Made by a program: the position numbers and the translations under genes. A stretch of 10,591 bases of DNA. Origin: Flemingiibacterium sp964603455 (lineage in GTDB: Bacteria; Bacillota; Clostridia; Oscillospirales; CAG-272). The notes below the pieces were generated by a model, which searched no databases, was not told the origin of the DNA, and saw nothing but the letters and a program-made list of their open reading frames with translations. The DNA is taken from positions 1-10,591 of the forward strand of contig CAZRVL010000070.1 of assembly GCA_964603455.1 (NCBI GenBank), written 5' to 3'. Position 1 is the stretch's first letter. Each line of letters starts with the position of its first letter. Shown piece by piece: positions 5,595 to 10,591 of this stretch.

Positions 5595-7157
5595 TTATGC
5601 TTTTGTTAAATCCTCCAAAAGAAACTCCTGCAGATTAAAGTGTACCATAATACTCGGATTGCCACTGGCACCGCTTATTACAACCTTATCAATCAGATGG
5701 TTGCAAATGTTCTTCTTATCCTCCATACTCATACCTTGCCAGGATTTTTGAAGGTCTCGGAGCATTTCTCTTGAACGCTCAACTTTAAGCGTGATAGAGG
5801 ATTTTTTATTTTCCTCCTCTAATGTTTGTTGTAGCCGCTCAATCTCTTTTTCACGGTCGGTAATTACCTCAAGCAGTTGTTCGGTGCCCTTTTCAGCATA
5901 GACATTGTATAGCCGCTTGATTTCTTCTTGCTTACGGCGAATTTTCAGTTTCAGGTTATCCAATATCTCATACTGCGAAACCGTCTTTTTCACCCTGTTG
6001 TCGTTGAGATACGCCATACGGAAAAGCTCTTCAACAACGGCGTCCTCAACATCTTCAGCAAAATATTTTTGATTTTGACAGTCGGGGTCCTTAATAAGAT
6101 ACTTTTTGGTTGTCTGTTGCGAGTAGCAAACAATTTTTACATTCTTACCCCATTTTTGATAACGCATCTTTGCACCGCAATCGCCGCACACCAAAAGACC
6201 GCTTAATAGATACTGAGAATGACCGAAGGACACACTTCGCCGTTGCATCTCCTCCTGTGCTTCATAAAAGATTTTTTCACTGATAAGGGGTTCGTGATTT
6301 CCGGCGTATTCTTTGCCCTTGAAAGTGAGATAACCGAGGGAGGTGCGGCGTTTAAGGATTTGAACAACAATGCGTTCACCCTTGAAGCCTAATAAATCCG
6401 CAATCTTCGCCGGCGGCATTTTTTCTTCAACATATAATCGGAAAATTTCCTGCACCTTTTCCTTTTCTTCGGGAACTACATCGTAGTTGCCTGTTTCTCG
6501 ATTATACCTATAGCCATAGGGCTGATTGCCGCCGCCCATCGGTTTGCCAGATTTAATGCGCTCTTCCCGTCCCCGTTGCATTTTGAACACAATCTGGTCA
6601 CGGTCATACTCCGCAAGACCGGCAAAGAGAACGAGCATCAGTTTTGAGGTAGGATTGTTACGGTCAACACTTACAAACGGCTCGCCGATGCTTACAAAGT
6701 TGATGTCGTATGTATTTCTGTTGACGGTGCTGTTTTTACTGTCCTTACTCTCGACAATATAATCCTGTATAAATTGGAGCGTTCCGAGTAGCGAACGGGA
6801 AAGACGGTCAATCCTCGGCACAATAAAACTGTTAACCTTGAATTTTGAGCGACCGCTGTTAAACATCTCCACAAGCTCGACAAAGTGATTAAGCCCAGGG
6901 CGATCCATGGTAGTACCCGTAACACCGTCATCGGTAAACAGAATACAGTTGTTCACCCGAGTGTATTCGCAATGGCGGATTATATCATTACGCTGAACAT
7001 CAAGACCGTATCCTTCCTCTGCCTGTTTGTCAGTCGAAACACGGCGGTAGGCAATGTTTATAAGGTAGTTGCCGTCAACATCCCTTTCAATTTGGTCGTT
7101 ATCAAACAATATCTCGGTCCATTTATCTATCTTAAAATTTTTTTGAAGCCAACCCAT
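5595..7157 (-). CDS. Large serine recombinase (site-specific integrase)
   Basis: A 520-residue recombinase of the resolvase/invertase superfamily. It cuts and rejoins DNA at attachment sites through a phosphoserine link. Order of domains: an unusual ~35-residue N-terminal extension; the catalytic domain with YRRVSTDKQ (nucleophile Ser41), DDGVTGTTMDRPG and the arginine motif RIDRLSRS (from 115); the recombinase domain with GKPMGGGNQPYGY; a zinc ribbon with Cys324, 327, 344 and 360; and a charged coiled coil at about 400-460. The start chosen is the ATG at 7157, 8-9 bases after AAGGGG. A GTG at 7166 overlaps that ribosome site. All catalytic features look intact, so the gene is probably functional. 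It has its own promoter and terminator, and two small ORFs lie upstream on the same strand. No paired attachment sites can be recognised in the window. Confidence 0.95.
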   Translation of the reverse strand: MGWLQKNFKIDKWTEILFDNDQIERDVDGNYLINIAYRRVSTDKQAEEGYGLDVQRNDIIRHCEYTRVNNCILFTDDGVTGTTMDRPGLNHFVELVEMFNSGRSKFKVNSFIVPRIDRLSRSLLGTLQFIQDYIVESKDSKNSTVNRNTYDINFVSIGEPFVSVDRNNPTSKLMLVLFAGLAEYDRDQIVFKMQRGREERIKSGKPMGGGNQPYGYRYNRETGNYDVVPEEKEKVQEIFRLYVEEKMPPAKIADLLGFKGERIVVQILKRRTSLGYLTFKGKEYAGNHEPLISEKIFYEAQEEMQRRSVSFGHSQYLLSGLLVCGDCGAKMRYQKWGKNVKIVCYSQQTTKKYLIKDPDCQNQKYFAEDVEDAVVEELFRMAYLNDNRVKKTVSQYEILDNLKLKIRRKQEEIKRLYNVYAEKGTEQLLEVITDREKEIERLQQTLEEENKKSSITLKVERSREMLRDLQKSWQGMSMEDKKNICNHLIDKVVISGASGNPSIMVHFNLQEFLLEDLTKA

Positions 7158-7180
7158 AGATAGCACCCCTTTCTAAAAAA

Positions 7181-7226
7181 ATTGTAGCACACTTTTTCGC
7201 CCAAATCAAGTAATTTTATAAATTAC
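7181..7226 (-). promoter_or_regulatory. Recombinase promoter with an adjoining inverted repeat
   Basis: On the minus strand TTGATT (complement of 7204-7209) and TACAAT (complement of 7181-7186) are 17 bp apart, with TG one base before the -10. Just upstream of the -35, 7210-7226 is a dyad with 7-bp arms (GTAATTT/AAATTAC), a possible activator or repressor site. The predicted leader is only about 17 bases, which supports the ATG at 7157. Confidence 0.78.
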
Positions 7227-7254
7227 CAATTCAAGTCGAAATGCTTTTATGTAA

Positions 7255-7272
7255 CCGATGCAAATGCATCGG
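7255..7272. repeat. Short hairpin between the 60-residue ORF and the recombinase promoter
   Basis: CCGATGC (7255-7261) pairs with GCATCGG (7266-7272) around AAAT. There is no T-run on either side, so it is not a normal terminator. It lies 30 bases after the small ORF's stop and could reduce read-through or be a binding dyad. Confidence 0.45.
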
Positions 7273-7301
7273 GAGAGTTCCGCATTTTTTGCCTTTTTAG
7301 A

Positions 7302-7484
7302 TTAGGCTGGGTCTTTCTTGGATTCGGGTTCGGCAAAAATCACTTCGCCGTCCTCCGTCACGATTGCCCGATCAACAACGCTGTTTACAATACGGTCAAC
7401 GGTGTTGCTTCGGATTGCGTATTTCATGAGTTCCTCTCGGGTGACTTCTTTGTCGCCCATAAAAAACCGCATTTTAAATTTCAA
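7302..7484 (-). CDS. Small 60-residue protein upstream of the recombinase, function unknown
   Basis: I do not recognise a named family. The product is 60 residues, mixed-charge and soluble. It has a predicted helix around VTREELMKYAIRS, another around NTVDRIVNSVVDRAI, then the strand-like EDGEVIFAEPE and a lysine-rich end. The start used is TTG at 7484, because AGGAAGG lies 9 bases before it. An ATG four codons further in (7472) has no ribosome site. It lies 144 bp upstream of the recombinase on the same strand and may share its control. A recombination accessory role (directionality factor, for example) is conceivable from position and size only. Confidence 0.65.
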   Translation of the reverse strand: MKFKMRFFMGDKEVTREELMKYAIRSNTVDRIVNSVVDRAIVTEDGEVIFAEPESKKDPA

Positions 7485-7533
7485 AGTGTGCTACCTTCCT
7501 TTCCGAAATAATTATGGACAAAATCGGATGTGT

Positions 7534-7587
7534 TTAATACACAAACAGCGGAACCCAAAAATTTTGTTCATAACCTTTCATATTCAT
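7534..7587 (-). CDS. Possible 17-codon ORF (leader peptide) upstream of the small ORF
   Basis: The frame encodes MNMKGYEQNFWVPLFVY, rich in aromatics, and stops 49 bases before the 60-residue ORF. AGGAG lies further upstream and is better placed for a four-codon ORF whose stop overlaps this ATG (ATGA), so translational coupling is possible. The stop codon lies within a small TGTGT/ACACA hairpin. The length is too short to be sure. It could be a regulatory leader or chance. Confidence 0.35.
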   Translation of the reverse strand: MNMKGYEQNFWVPLFVY

Positions 7588-7642
7588 ACCTTTACCATTT
7601 GAATTTCTCCTTCTTCATTTTGAATGCATATTAAAGATATGT

Positions 7643-7671
7643 ATTAAAGTATTGAGGAAGGATTTTTTCAA
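7643..7671 (-). promoter_or_regulatory. Likely promoter of the small-ORF/recombinase arm
   Basis: On the minus strand TTGAAA (complement of 7666-7671) and TTTAAT (complement of 7643-7648) are 17 bp apart. The -35 lies inside the left copy of the 30-bp inverted repeat. No other good promoter was seen between the hairpin at 7701-7726 and the small ORFs. Confidence 0.55.
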
Positions 7672-7692
7672 TTTTCAAGAAAACATTAACGG
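7663..7692 (-). repeat. Left arm of a 30-bp inverted repeat
   Basis: Read on the minus strand it starts CCGTTAATGTTTTCTTGAAA and runs on through a TGAAAAAA tract. It matches 8770-8799 on the plus strand at 29 of 30 bases (A at 7671 against G at 8791). The 1.1 kb between the arms has no convincing gene. Each arm directly follows a hairpin and lies where the -35 of an outward transcript would be. Confidence 0.9.
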
Positions 7693-7726
7693 AAAGAAAA
7701 CAGCACCTATCCGAAGATAAGTGCTG
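7690..7726 (-). terminator. UUCG-loop terminator on the minus strand without an obvious gene
   Basis: On the minus strand an 11-bp stem with one G-U pair (7701-7711 with 7716-7726) is closed by the stable tetraloop C(UUCG)G and followed by TTTTCTTT. It has all the marks of a good terminator. No minus-strand ORF is credible upstream of it (7727-8894), so it either insulates the recombinase arm or ends a non-coding transcript. Confidence 0.8.
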
Positions 7727-7918
7727 AAAGCGAAAAATATTGTGATATAAAAATACGATGTCCCCAAGAATTTAATCCTGTATGCAACAAGCGTATGATA
7801 CCGTTTTTGAGTTTAATATAAATACAAGATGATACCGTCTGCTAATTTTGATTTCTTCGAGATATTCTCAATTTAGCAAAGAAGTGCATTTCAAAAAACT
7901 TCTACCAAGCTTTTCGTT

Positions 7919-8055
7919 ATGGGGTAAAAGATGGGGTGCTAATGATTTTGAAAACATGGGGCGGAATATGGGGTGCCGATGATTTTCAAAACATGGGGTG
8001 GAATATGGGGTGCCAATGATTTCAAAACATGGGGTGGAATATGGGGTGTCAAAAT
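7919..8055. repeat. Tandem repeat of 36-37 bp with regular GGGG runs
   Basis: Units start at 7931, 7968, 8005 and 8041 (spacing 37, 37, 36), with partial units at both ends. Each unit begins ATGGGGTG, has a core ATGATTT(T)SAAAACATGGGG and ends GGAAT. GGGG occurs eight times (7921, 7933, 7958, 7970, 7995, 8007, 8031 and 8043) with spacing alternating between 12 and 24-25. The half-dyad ATG..TTTTCAAAA.CAT inside each unit resembles the TCATTTCAAAATGA sites further right. There is no unique spacer between units, so it is not a CRISPR array. Confidence 0.92.
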
Positions 8056-8483
8056 AAAGAAGTTTTTAATTATTTTATTGGTTTTTCATCAAAACGACGT
8101 TTATGAATTACAGCGTCCCCCTTATAGGGTAATTATTGTAATGGTATGATAATCGCACTCAAATGACTATGAATGACACTAAACCGACCACAAATGTATC
8201 TTTTTTGGAAGTACACGAAGTCTAACGCTGATTCTCGCTTCCTAATGCACAATAATAAAAAATCTATAGAGATTGACTGTCTCTTTGGAATGATAAGAGT
8301 TTTGAGAGTTTTTTTGCGTGAGTTATCCTCTTTGAAATTACGGTCATTTCAAGCAAAAAAGTATCGCCCAAATTTTGAAATTATTTTCCATTATTTATGA
8401 CGCATTTGAGCGATACATTTTCAGTTTTTTATGACAAAGATATTATTATCATTTTGAGGTTGACAAGAGGGTTTGCAATCTAA

Positions 8484-8690
8484 GCATTTCAAAGCGAGAG
8501 AAACTCTTCCTCATTTCAAAATGAAAGGCATAAAATCTTCCCGAAACGACAGCGACGAAATCATTTCAAAATGAGAGGTCGGTCACTCATTTCAAAACGA
8601 CAGTTTTGCCTAAAATAAATCTTCTATTAATCTAAAAATAATCTGTGACTGTCATTTCAAAATGAGTATCATCTTGTCATTGCAAAAAGA
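8484..8690. repeat. Array of TCATTTCAAAATGA palindromic sites
   Basis: Three exact copies of TCATTTCAAAATGA (arms TCATTT/AAATGA around CA) lie at 8511-8524, 8561-8574 and 8652-8665. Close variants are at 8484-8497 (GCATTTCAAAGCGA), 8587-8600 (TCATTTCAAAACGA) and 8677-8690 (TCATTGCAAAAAGA). All have the same orientation. Spacing is uneven (about 27, 50, 26, 65 and 25 bp). This resembles a multi-site target for a dimeric DNA-binding protein, placed 200-400 bp upstream of an operon of probable DNA-binding proteins. Confidence 0.85.
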
Positions 8691-8742
8691 ATTTCATAGT
8701 CATATAAAAAAGACACTCATATAAAAATCATTCCCGTAAAAC

Positions 8743-8782
8743 AACGACCTGTCCCCAATCGAGGGCAGGCCGTTAATGTTTT
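8743..8782 (+). terminator. Hairpin facing right, before the right arm of the inverted repeat
   Basis: AACGACCTGTCC (8743-8754) pairs with GGGCAGGCCGTT (8763-8774) with one mismatch and one G-U pair, followed by AATGTTTTCTT. It mirrors the terminator at 7701-7726. No plus-strand gene upstream needs it, so it may isolate the operon that follows. Confidence 0.55.
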
Positions 8783-8799
8783 CTTGAAAAGTGAAAAAA
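8770..8799 (+). repeat. Right arm of a 30-bp inverted repeat
   Basis: It starts CCGTTAATGTTTTCTTGAAA on the plus strand and is the complement of 7663-7692 with one mismatch. It reads in the same direction as the RHH-like operon, as the left arm reads in the direction of the recombinase arm. Confidence 0.9.
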
Positions 8800-8819
8800 G
8801 GTTATGAATGTTTTATATG
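8791..8819 (+). promoter_or_regulatory. Probable promoter of the RHH-like/RemA-like operon
   Basis: GTGAAA (8791-8796) and TATATG (8814-8819) are 17 bp apart. The -35 lies at the same place in the right arm as the left promoter's TTGAAA in the left arm. The match to consensus is only moderate. Confidence 0.5.
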
Positions 8820-8823
8820 CTTC

Positions 8824-8855
8824 AGAAATTTATTTGAGTCGGCAAATAAATTTCT
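8824..8855. promoter_or_regulatory. 13-bp-arm inverted repeat in the operon leader
   Basis: AGAAATTTATTTG (8824-8836) and CAAATAAATTTCT (8843-8855) form a perfect dyad around AGTCGG, just after the predicted transcription start and 40 bases before the first ATG. It could be an operator for one of the operon's own proteins or an RNA hairpin in the leader. There is no T-run, so it is not a terminator. Confidence 0.65.
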
Positions 8856-8894
8856 TGTGCAACAAACAAAAAATTAAGAAAGAAGGAAGCAACG

Positions 8895-9395
8895 ATGAGA
8901 AAGAAATATCATGTTGTGCTAACACCTGATGAACCCGAAATAATTGCGTTCAAAAAATCTTTGCCCCAAGGCGAACTTAGTAAAACAGTTGTCACGATTA
9001 TGACCGAATCGTTGAAAGATAAGATTGCCACCATCCCGATGAATTTTGAAATCGAACCGGTCATCCAAGATGTGCATACCAAAATTTCTATGCCCGAAGA
9101 CCTGGTTCTGAAGTTCTGCAAGAAATTTGGGTGTAAGAAAGGCAACCTCACCACCGCTATTAAATCAGAGATTAAAAAATGTATTCGAAAGAATTTGTCT
9201 TTAGAGCCGGACAAATATTTTTCGTCTGCAAAAGCTAAAGCCATCTTCGATCAAGTTATCAATCGTGTAAGCGAAAAGAAAAATTCTTCGGACTCTGGTA
9301 GCGAAAAAAGTCGGCTTATTGAAAAAGAATGGTTGAATGCATTTTATGAAATGAAAAATACCACGAGCGAAGAAAGGAACAAAAATAATGGATGA
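8895..9395 (+). CDS. Tandem RHH-like DNA-binding protein, short paralogue (function unknown)
   Basis: A 166-residue protein of no family I can name. Two similar strand-helix-helix units are visible. Unit 1 has strand YHVVL (5-9), helix around EPEIIAFKKSL (13-23) and helix LSKTVVTIMTESL (28-40). Unit 2 has strand HTKISM (61-66), helix around EDLVLKFCKKF (68-78) and helix NLTTAIKSEIKKCI (84-97). This is the pattern of a ribbon-helix-helix protein duplicated in one chain. A serine- and lysine-rich linker leads to LNAFYE near the C-terminus. AGAAGGAAG precedes the ATG by 6 bases. The 3' end overlaps the next gene by 8 bases, so the two are coupled. The next protein shares the whole plan, including KSLP, KTV, IP, E-EP and LNAFYE. 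The RHH call is an inference from pattern, and an adaptor or partition role is possible. Confidence 0.8.
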   Translation: MRKKYHVVLTPDEPEIIAFKKSLPQGELSKTVVTIMTESLKDKIATIPMNFEIEPVIQDVHTKISMPEDLVLKFCKKFGCKKGNLTTAIKSEIKKCIRKNLSLEPDKYFSSAKAKAIFDQVINRVSEKKNSSDSGSEKSRLIEKEWLNAFYEMKNTTSEERNKNNG

Positions 9396-10173
9396 AAGAA
9401 TTTTATTTATAAAACTCGACCCTAAAACCGAGGACGATATTATCCGTTGGATGAAATCATTACCACCTCGAACAGTTAACAAAACTGTGAACGAAATTAT
9501 AGTCGCCGAAAGCCGAGGTCAGACGGCTCGGATTCCTTATAAAATTCCGTATACAAATGAGGTGGAACCCTTGAGATGCCGACTTATCTTTAGAAATAAA
9601 GTCGCACTTAGCTTCCTATTGAAAATCCCCAAGGGCGAATACAAAGCGACTTTAGTTAATATCATCCGCCGACACATTCAAGTAAACAAAACTCTGCCGC
9701 CGGCACTTTTTGAAGTTAACATTAAATATTTGTCTATGGCGATTGACCGCTTTGTAAAAGCCATAAAAAATAAAAGGTGGGAAAGCAAAGGTGTACCCCA
9801 CAGATTCGATAAGCTTAACGCATTTTATGAACTCGCATTCAAAGATTTTTCCAATGCCGCTCTTGAATGCTACAAGTCGGTGGATAGAAATCACGGCGAC
9901 TATAATCTGTATCACTTAGACACAGACGATATTGTCAATAAAGCATTCGCTTCTGTGTTTGGAGAGATTTCAGCCCCCGCCAATAAATCTGTGAACGAAA
10001 ATTCGGTAAAAGTGCCCGACAAAGTTGCACCCAATTCTGCTGACGAAAAGCAAGAAGATGTGCTGCTTAAGATTCTTGAATACGGTATTCCGGATGAAGA
10101 GTTAGCAATTATCTATGAAAAATTAAAGGAGAGTAGAAACGAGGTGAAAATCAATGAAGAATATTTTTTTTAG
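9388..10173 (+). CDS. Tandem RHH-like DNA-binding protein, long paralogue (function unknown)
   Basis: A 261-residue protein homologous over its first ~155 residues to the preceding gene product. Unit 1: strand ILFIKL (5-10), helix EDDIIRWMKSL (15-25), helix NKTVNEIIVAES (31-42). Unit 2: strand CRLIF (64-68), helix NKVALSFLLKI (70-80), helix EYKATLVNIIRRHI (84-97). A middle domain holds FDKLNAFYELAFKDF. A low-complexity linker then leads to an acidic C-terminal helix pair (DVLLKILEYGIPDEELAIIYEKL) absent from the shorter copy. AAAGGAAC stands 7 bases before the ATG. The last codons overlap the start of the RemA-like gene, and the stop TAG directly follows a T8 run. With seven T this protein would gain about 12 residues, so its exact end is uncertain. 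Likely role: DNA binding within the accessory module. Confidence 0.8.
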   Translation: MDERILFIKLDPKTEDDIIRWMKSLPPRTVNKTVNEIIVAESRGQTARIPYKIPYTNEVEPLRCRLIFRNKVALSFLLKIPKGEYKATLVNIIRRHIQVNKTLPPALFEVNIKYLSMAIDRFVKAIKNKRWESKGVPHRFDKLNAFYELAFKDFSNAALECYKSVDRNHGDYNLYHLDTDDIVNKAFASVFGEISAPANKSVNENSVKVPDKVAPNSADEKQEDVLLKILEYGIPDEELAIIYEKLKESRNEVKINEEYFF

Positions 10174-10184
10174 ACATAGGAAAT
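10154..10184 (+). other. Out-of-frame 5' end of the RemA-like gene, broken at a T8 run
   Basis: An ATG at 10154 has an excellent ribosome site (GAGGTG, 7 bases upstream). Removing one T from the run at 10164-10171 makes it read MKNIFLDIGN straight into the downstream frame. That matches the conserved start of RemA-type proteins (strand, then x-x-I-G). As sequenced the ATG frame is one base off. Sequencing or assembly error, slippage at the T8 tract, or a real mutation could explain it. Confidence 0.75.
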
Positions 10185-10430
10185 ATGGCATCCGTGAACA
10201 CGGATAAGGTTATCTGCATTGTTGCCGCCGATTCGGATAAGGTGCGCCGAATTCTGGCACGCAATAATCTCAAAAGAACCAGCCCCAAAGTGATTGATAC
10301 TACCTATGCCAAAGAAACCCGTTCAATATTTTTCCTCAGCGATAATAATTACTGCATTTCAAGCGTTAACGCATCTATCTTAGCCAAACGGGCCCAGAGT
10401 GAGGCTTATGAATTTGTGGATGAAAAATAG
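10185..10430 (+). CDS. RemA-like (DUF370) DNA-binding protein, apparent frameshift at its start
   Basis: The open frame as sequenced encodes 81 residues of a DUF370 protein, the family of the Bacillus matrix regulator RemA, which forms rings that wrap DNA. The segment MASVNTDKVICIV corresponds to the NIVSANRMISIV region of RemA. DSDKVRRIL matches its first helix, VIDTTYAKETRSIFFLSDN matches the IDATYGRRTRAV core, and the SSVNASILAKRA end is also typical. The first ten residues are in another frame (10154-10184), so the likely intact protein is 91 residues. If translation really begins at 10185, only a weak AGGA supports it and an essential first strand is lost. The gene closes the operon and a terminator follows. 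Its place next to probable DNA-binding proteins and a site-rich region suggests a role in organising or regulating element DNA rather than biofilm control. Confidence 0.82.
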   Translation: MASVNTDKVICIVAADSDKVRRILARNNLKRTSPKVIDTTYAKETRSIFFLSDNNYCISSVNASILAKRAQSEAYEFVDEK

Positions 10431-10441
10431 GAGATACATTT

Positions 10442-10485
10442 AATCGGTGACAGAGATACAAAACTATCGCTGTCACCGATTTTTA
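10442..10485 (+). terminator. Terminator of the RHH-like/RemA-like operon
   Basis: AATCGGTGACAG (10442-10453) pairs perfectly with CTGTCACCGATT (10470-10481). The inner GATA/TATC can pair further, and TTT follows. It begins 12 bases after the stop codon. Confidence 0.92.
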
Positions 10486-10591
10486 ACCTTGTAATCCTAT
10501 TTGCACTTAAAGATAAGCATATTTTGAAACCAATTTAACCTTACAATAACTAATAATTATTGTGAGATAATTATTTGCGTATTGTGGAGAT

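Larger units (their letters stand above)
7727..8742. other. Non-coding, repeat-rich 1-kb region
   Basis: No frame here has a ribosome site and believable composition. The longest, a 75-codon plus-strand frame at 8173-8400, looks like chance. Contents include a direct repeat ATGATACCGT (7795-7804 and 7829-7838), a G-rich tandem repeat (7919-8055), a weak extended -10 motif TGGTATGAT (8142-8150) and several TTTCAAAA-core sites. A lone TTGACA stands at 8459 without a matching -10, and TCATATAAAA is repeated with a 17-bp period (8700 and 8717). The region may be a binding, partition or origin-like site, or encode RNA. Confidence 0.6.

Noticed and set aside
7158..7166. GTG start three codons before the recombinase ATG
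   Set aside because: It overlaps the ribosome site AAGGGG, which is well spaced for the ATG at 7157.
7919..8055. Possible CRISPR array
   Set aside because: Units are contiguous 36-37-bp tandem repeats with no unique spacers, and no cas gene is present.
8173..8400. 75-codon plus-strand open frame in the repeat-rich region
   Set aside because: No ribosome site, no recognisable domain, and it lies among non-coding repeats. Probably chance in AT-rich DNA.
8455..8490. TTGACA at 8459-8464 as a promoter
   Set aside because: No -10-like hexamer stands at 16-18 bp spacing.
10486..10591. Start of another gene or promoter at the right edge
   Set aside because: The last 106 bases are AT-rich with a repeated ATAATTATT and a GGAG near the end, but no start codon or convincing promoter can be assigned before the window stops.

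Overview
The window looks like the chromosome of an anaerobic, low-GC Firmicute of class Clostridia (probably Ruminococcaceae/Oscillospiraceae or a relative). The evidence is a seryl-tRNA synthetase end, an EndoA-type MazF, a piece of the forespore sigma factor SigG, AGGAGG-like ribosome sites and consensus SigA promoters. A run of 10 N at 1484-1493 marks a scaffold gap, so this is a draft or metagenome assembly and gene order across that point is not proven.

Layout: (1) 1-1447: the 3' end of serS with a terminator, then a divergent pair made of an XRE repressor (-) and a small SLOG/DUF1273-like protein (+). Two phased operators, the second inside a 43-bp perfect palindrome, lie between them. 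(2) 1605-2530: mazF (+) without a visible antitoxin, and convergent to it a sigG lacking its 5' half. (3) 2667-5350: two related but separately promoted AAA_14/DUF4143 ATPases (-). (4) 5351-5594: a gene-poor junction with three 33-bp-spaced direct repeats, a 29-bp perfect palindrome and a terminator. (5) 5595-7726: a large serine recombinase (-) with its own promoter, preceded by a 60-residue ORF and a possible 17-codon ORF. (6) 7727-8769: about 1 kb with no convincing gene, carrying a 36-37-bp G-rich tandem repeat and an array of TCATTTCAAAATGA sites. It is bracketed by outward-facing hairpins, each followed by one arm of a 30-bp inverted repeat. (7) 8895-10430 (+): an overlapping operon of two paralogous unknown proteins that look like tandem ribbon-helix-helix (RHH) proteins, then a RemA/DUF370-like protein whose first codons are out of frame across a T8 run.

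Main interpretation: regions 5-7 behave as one accessory module, probably part of a mobile element that continues past the right edge. The 30-bp arms lie where the -35 regions of the leftward recombinase transcript and the rightward RHH/RemA-like operon would be, which suggests co-regulation of the two arms. The repeat-rich centre is a candidate binding region (centromere-like, origin-like or regulatory) for the DNA-binding proteins encoded to the right. Family calls for serS, mazF, sigG, the ATPases, the recombinase and DUF370 rest on recognisable motifs. The RHH call, the co-regulation and the element boundaries are inference.
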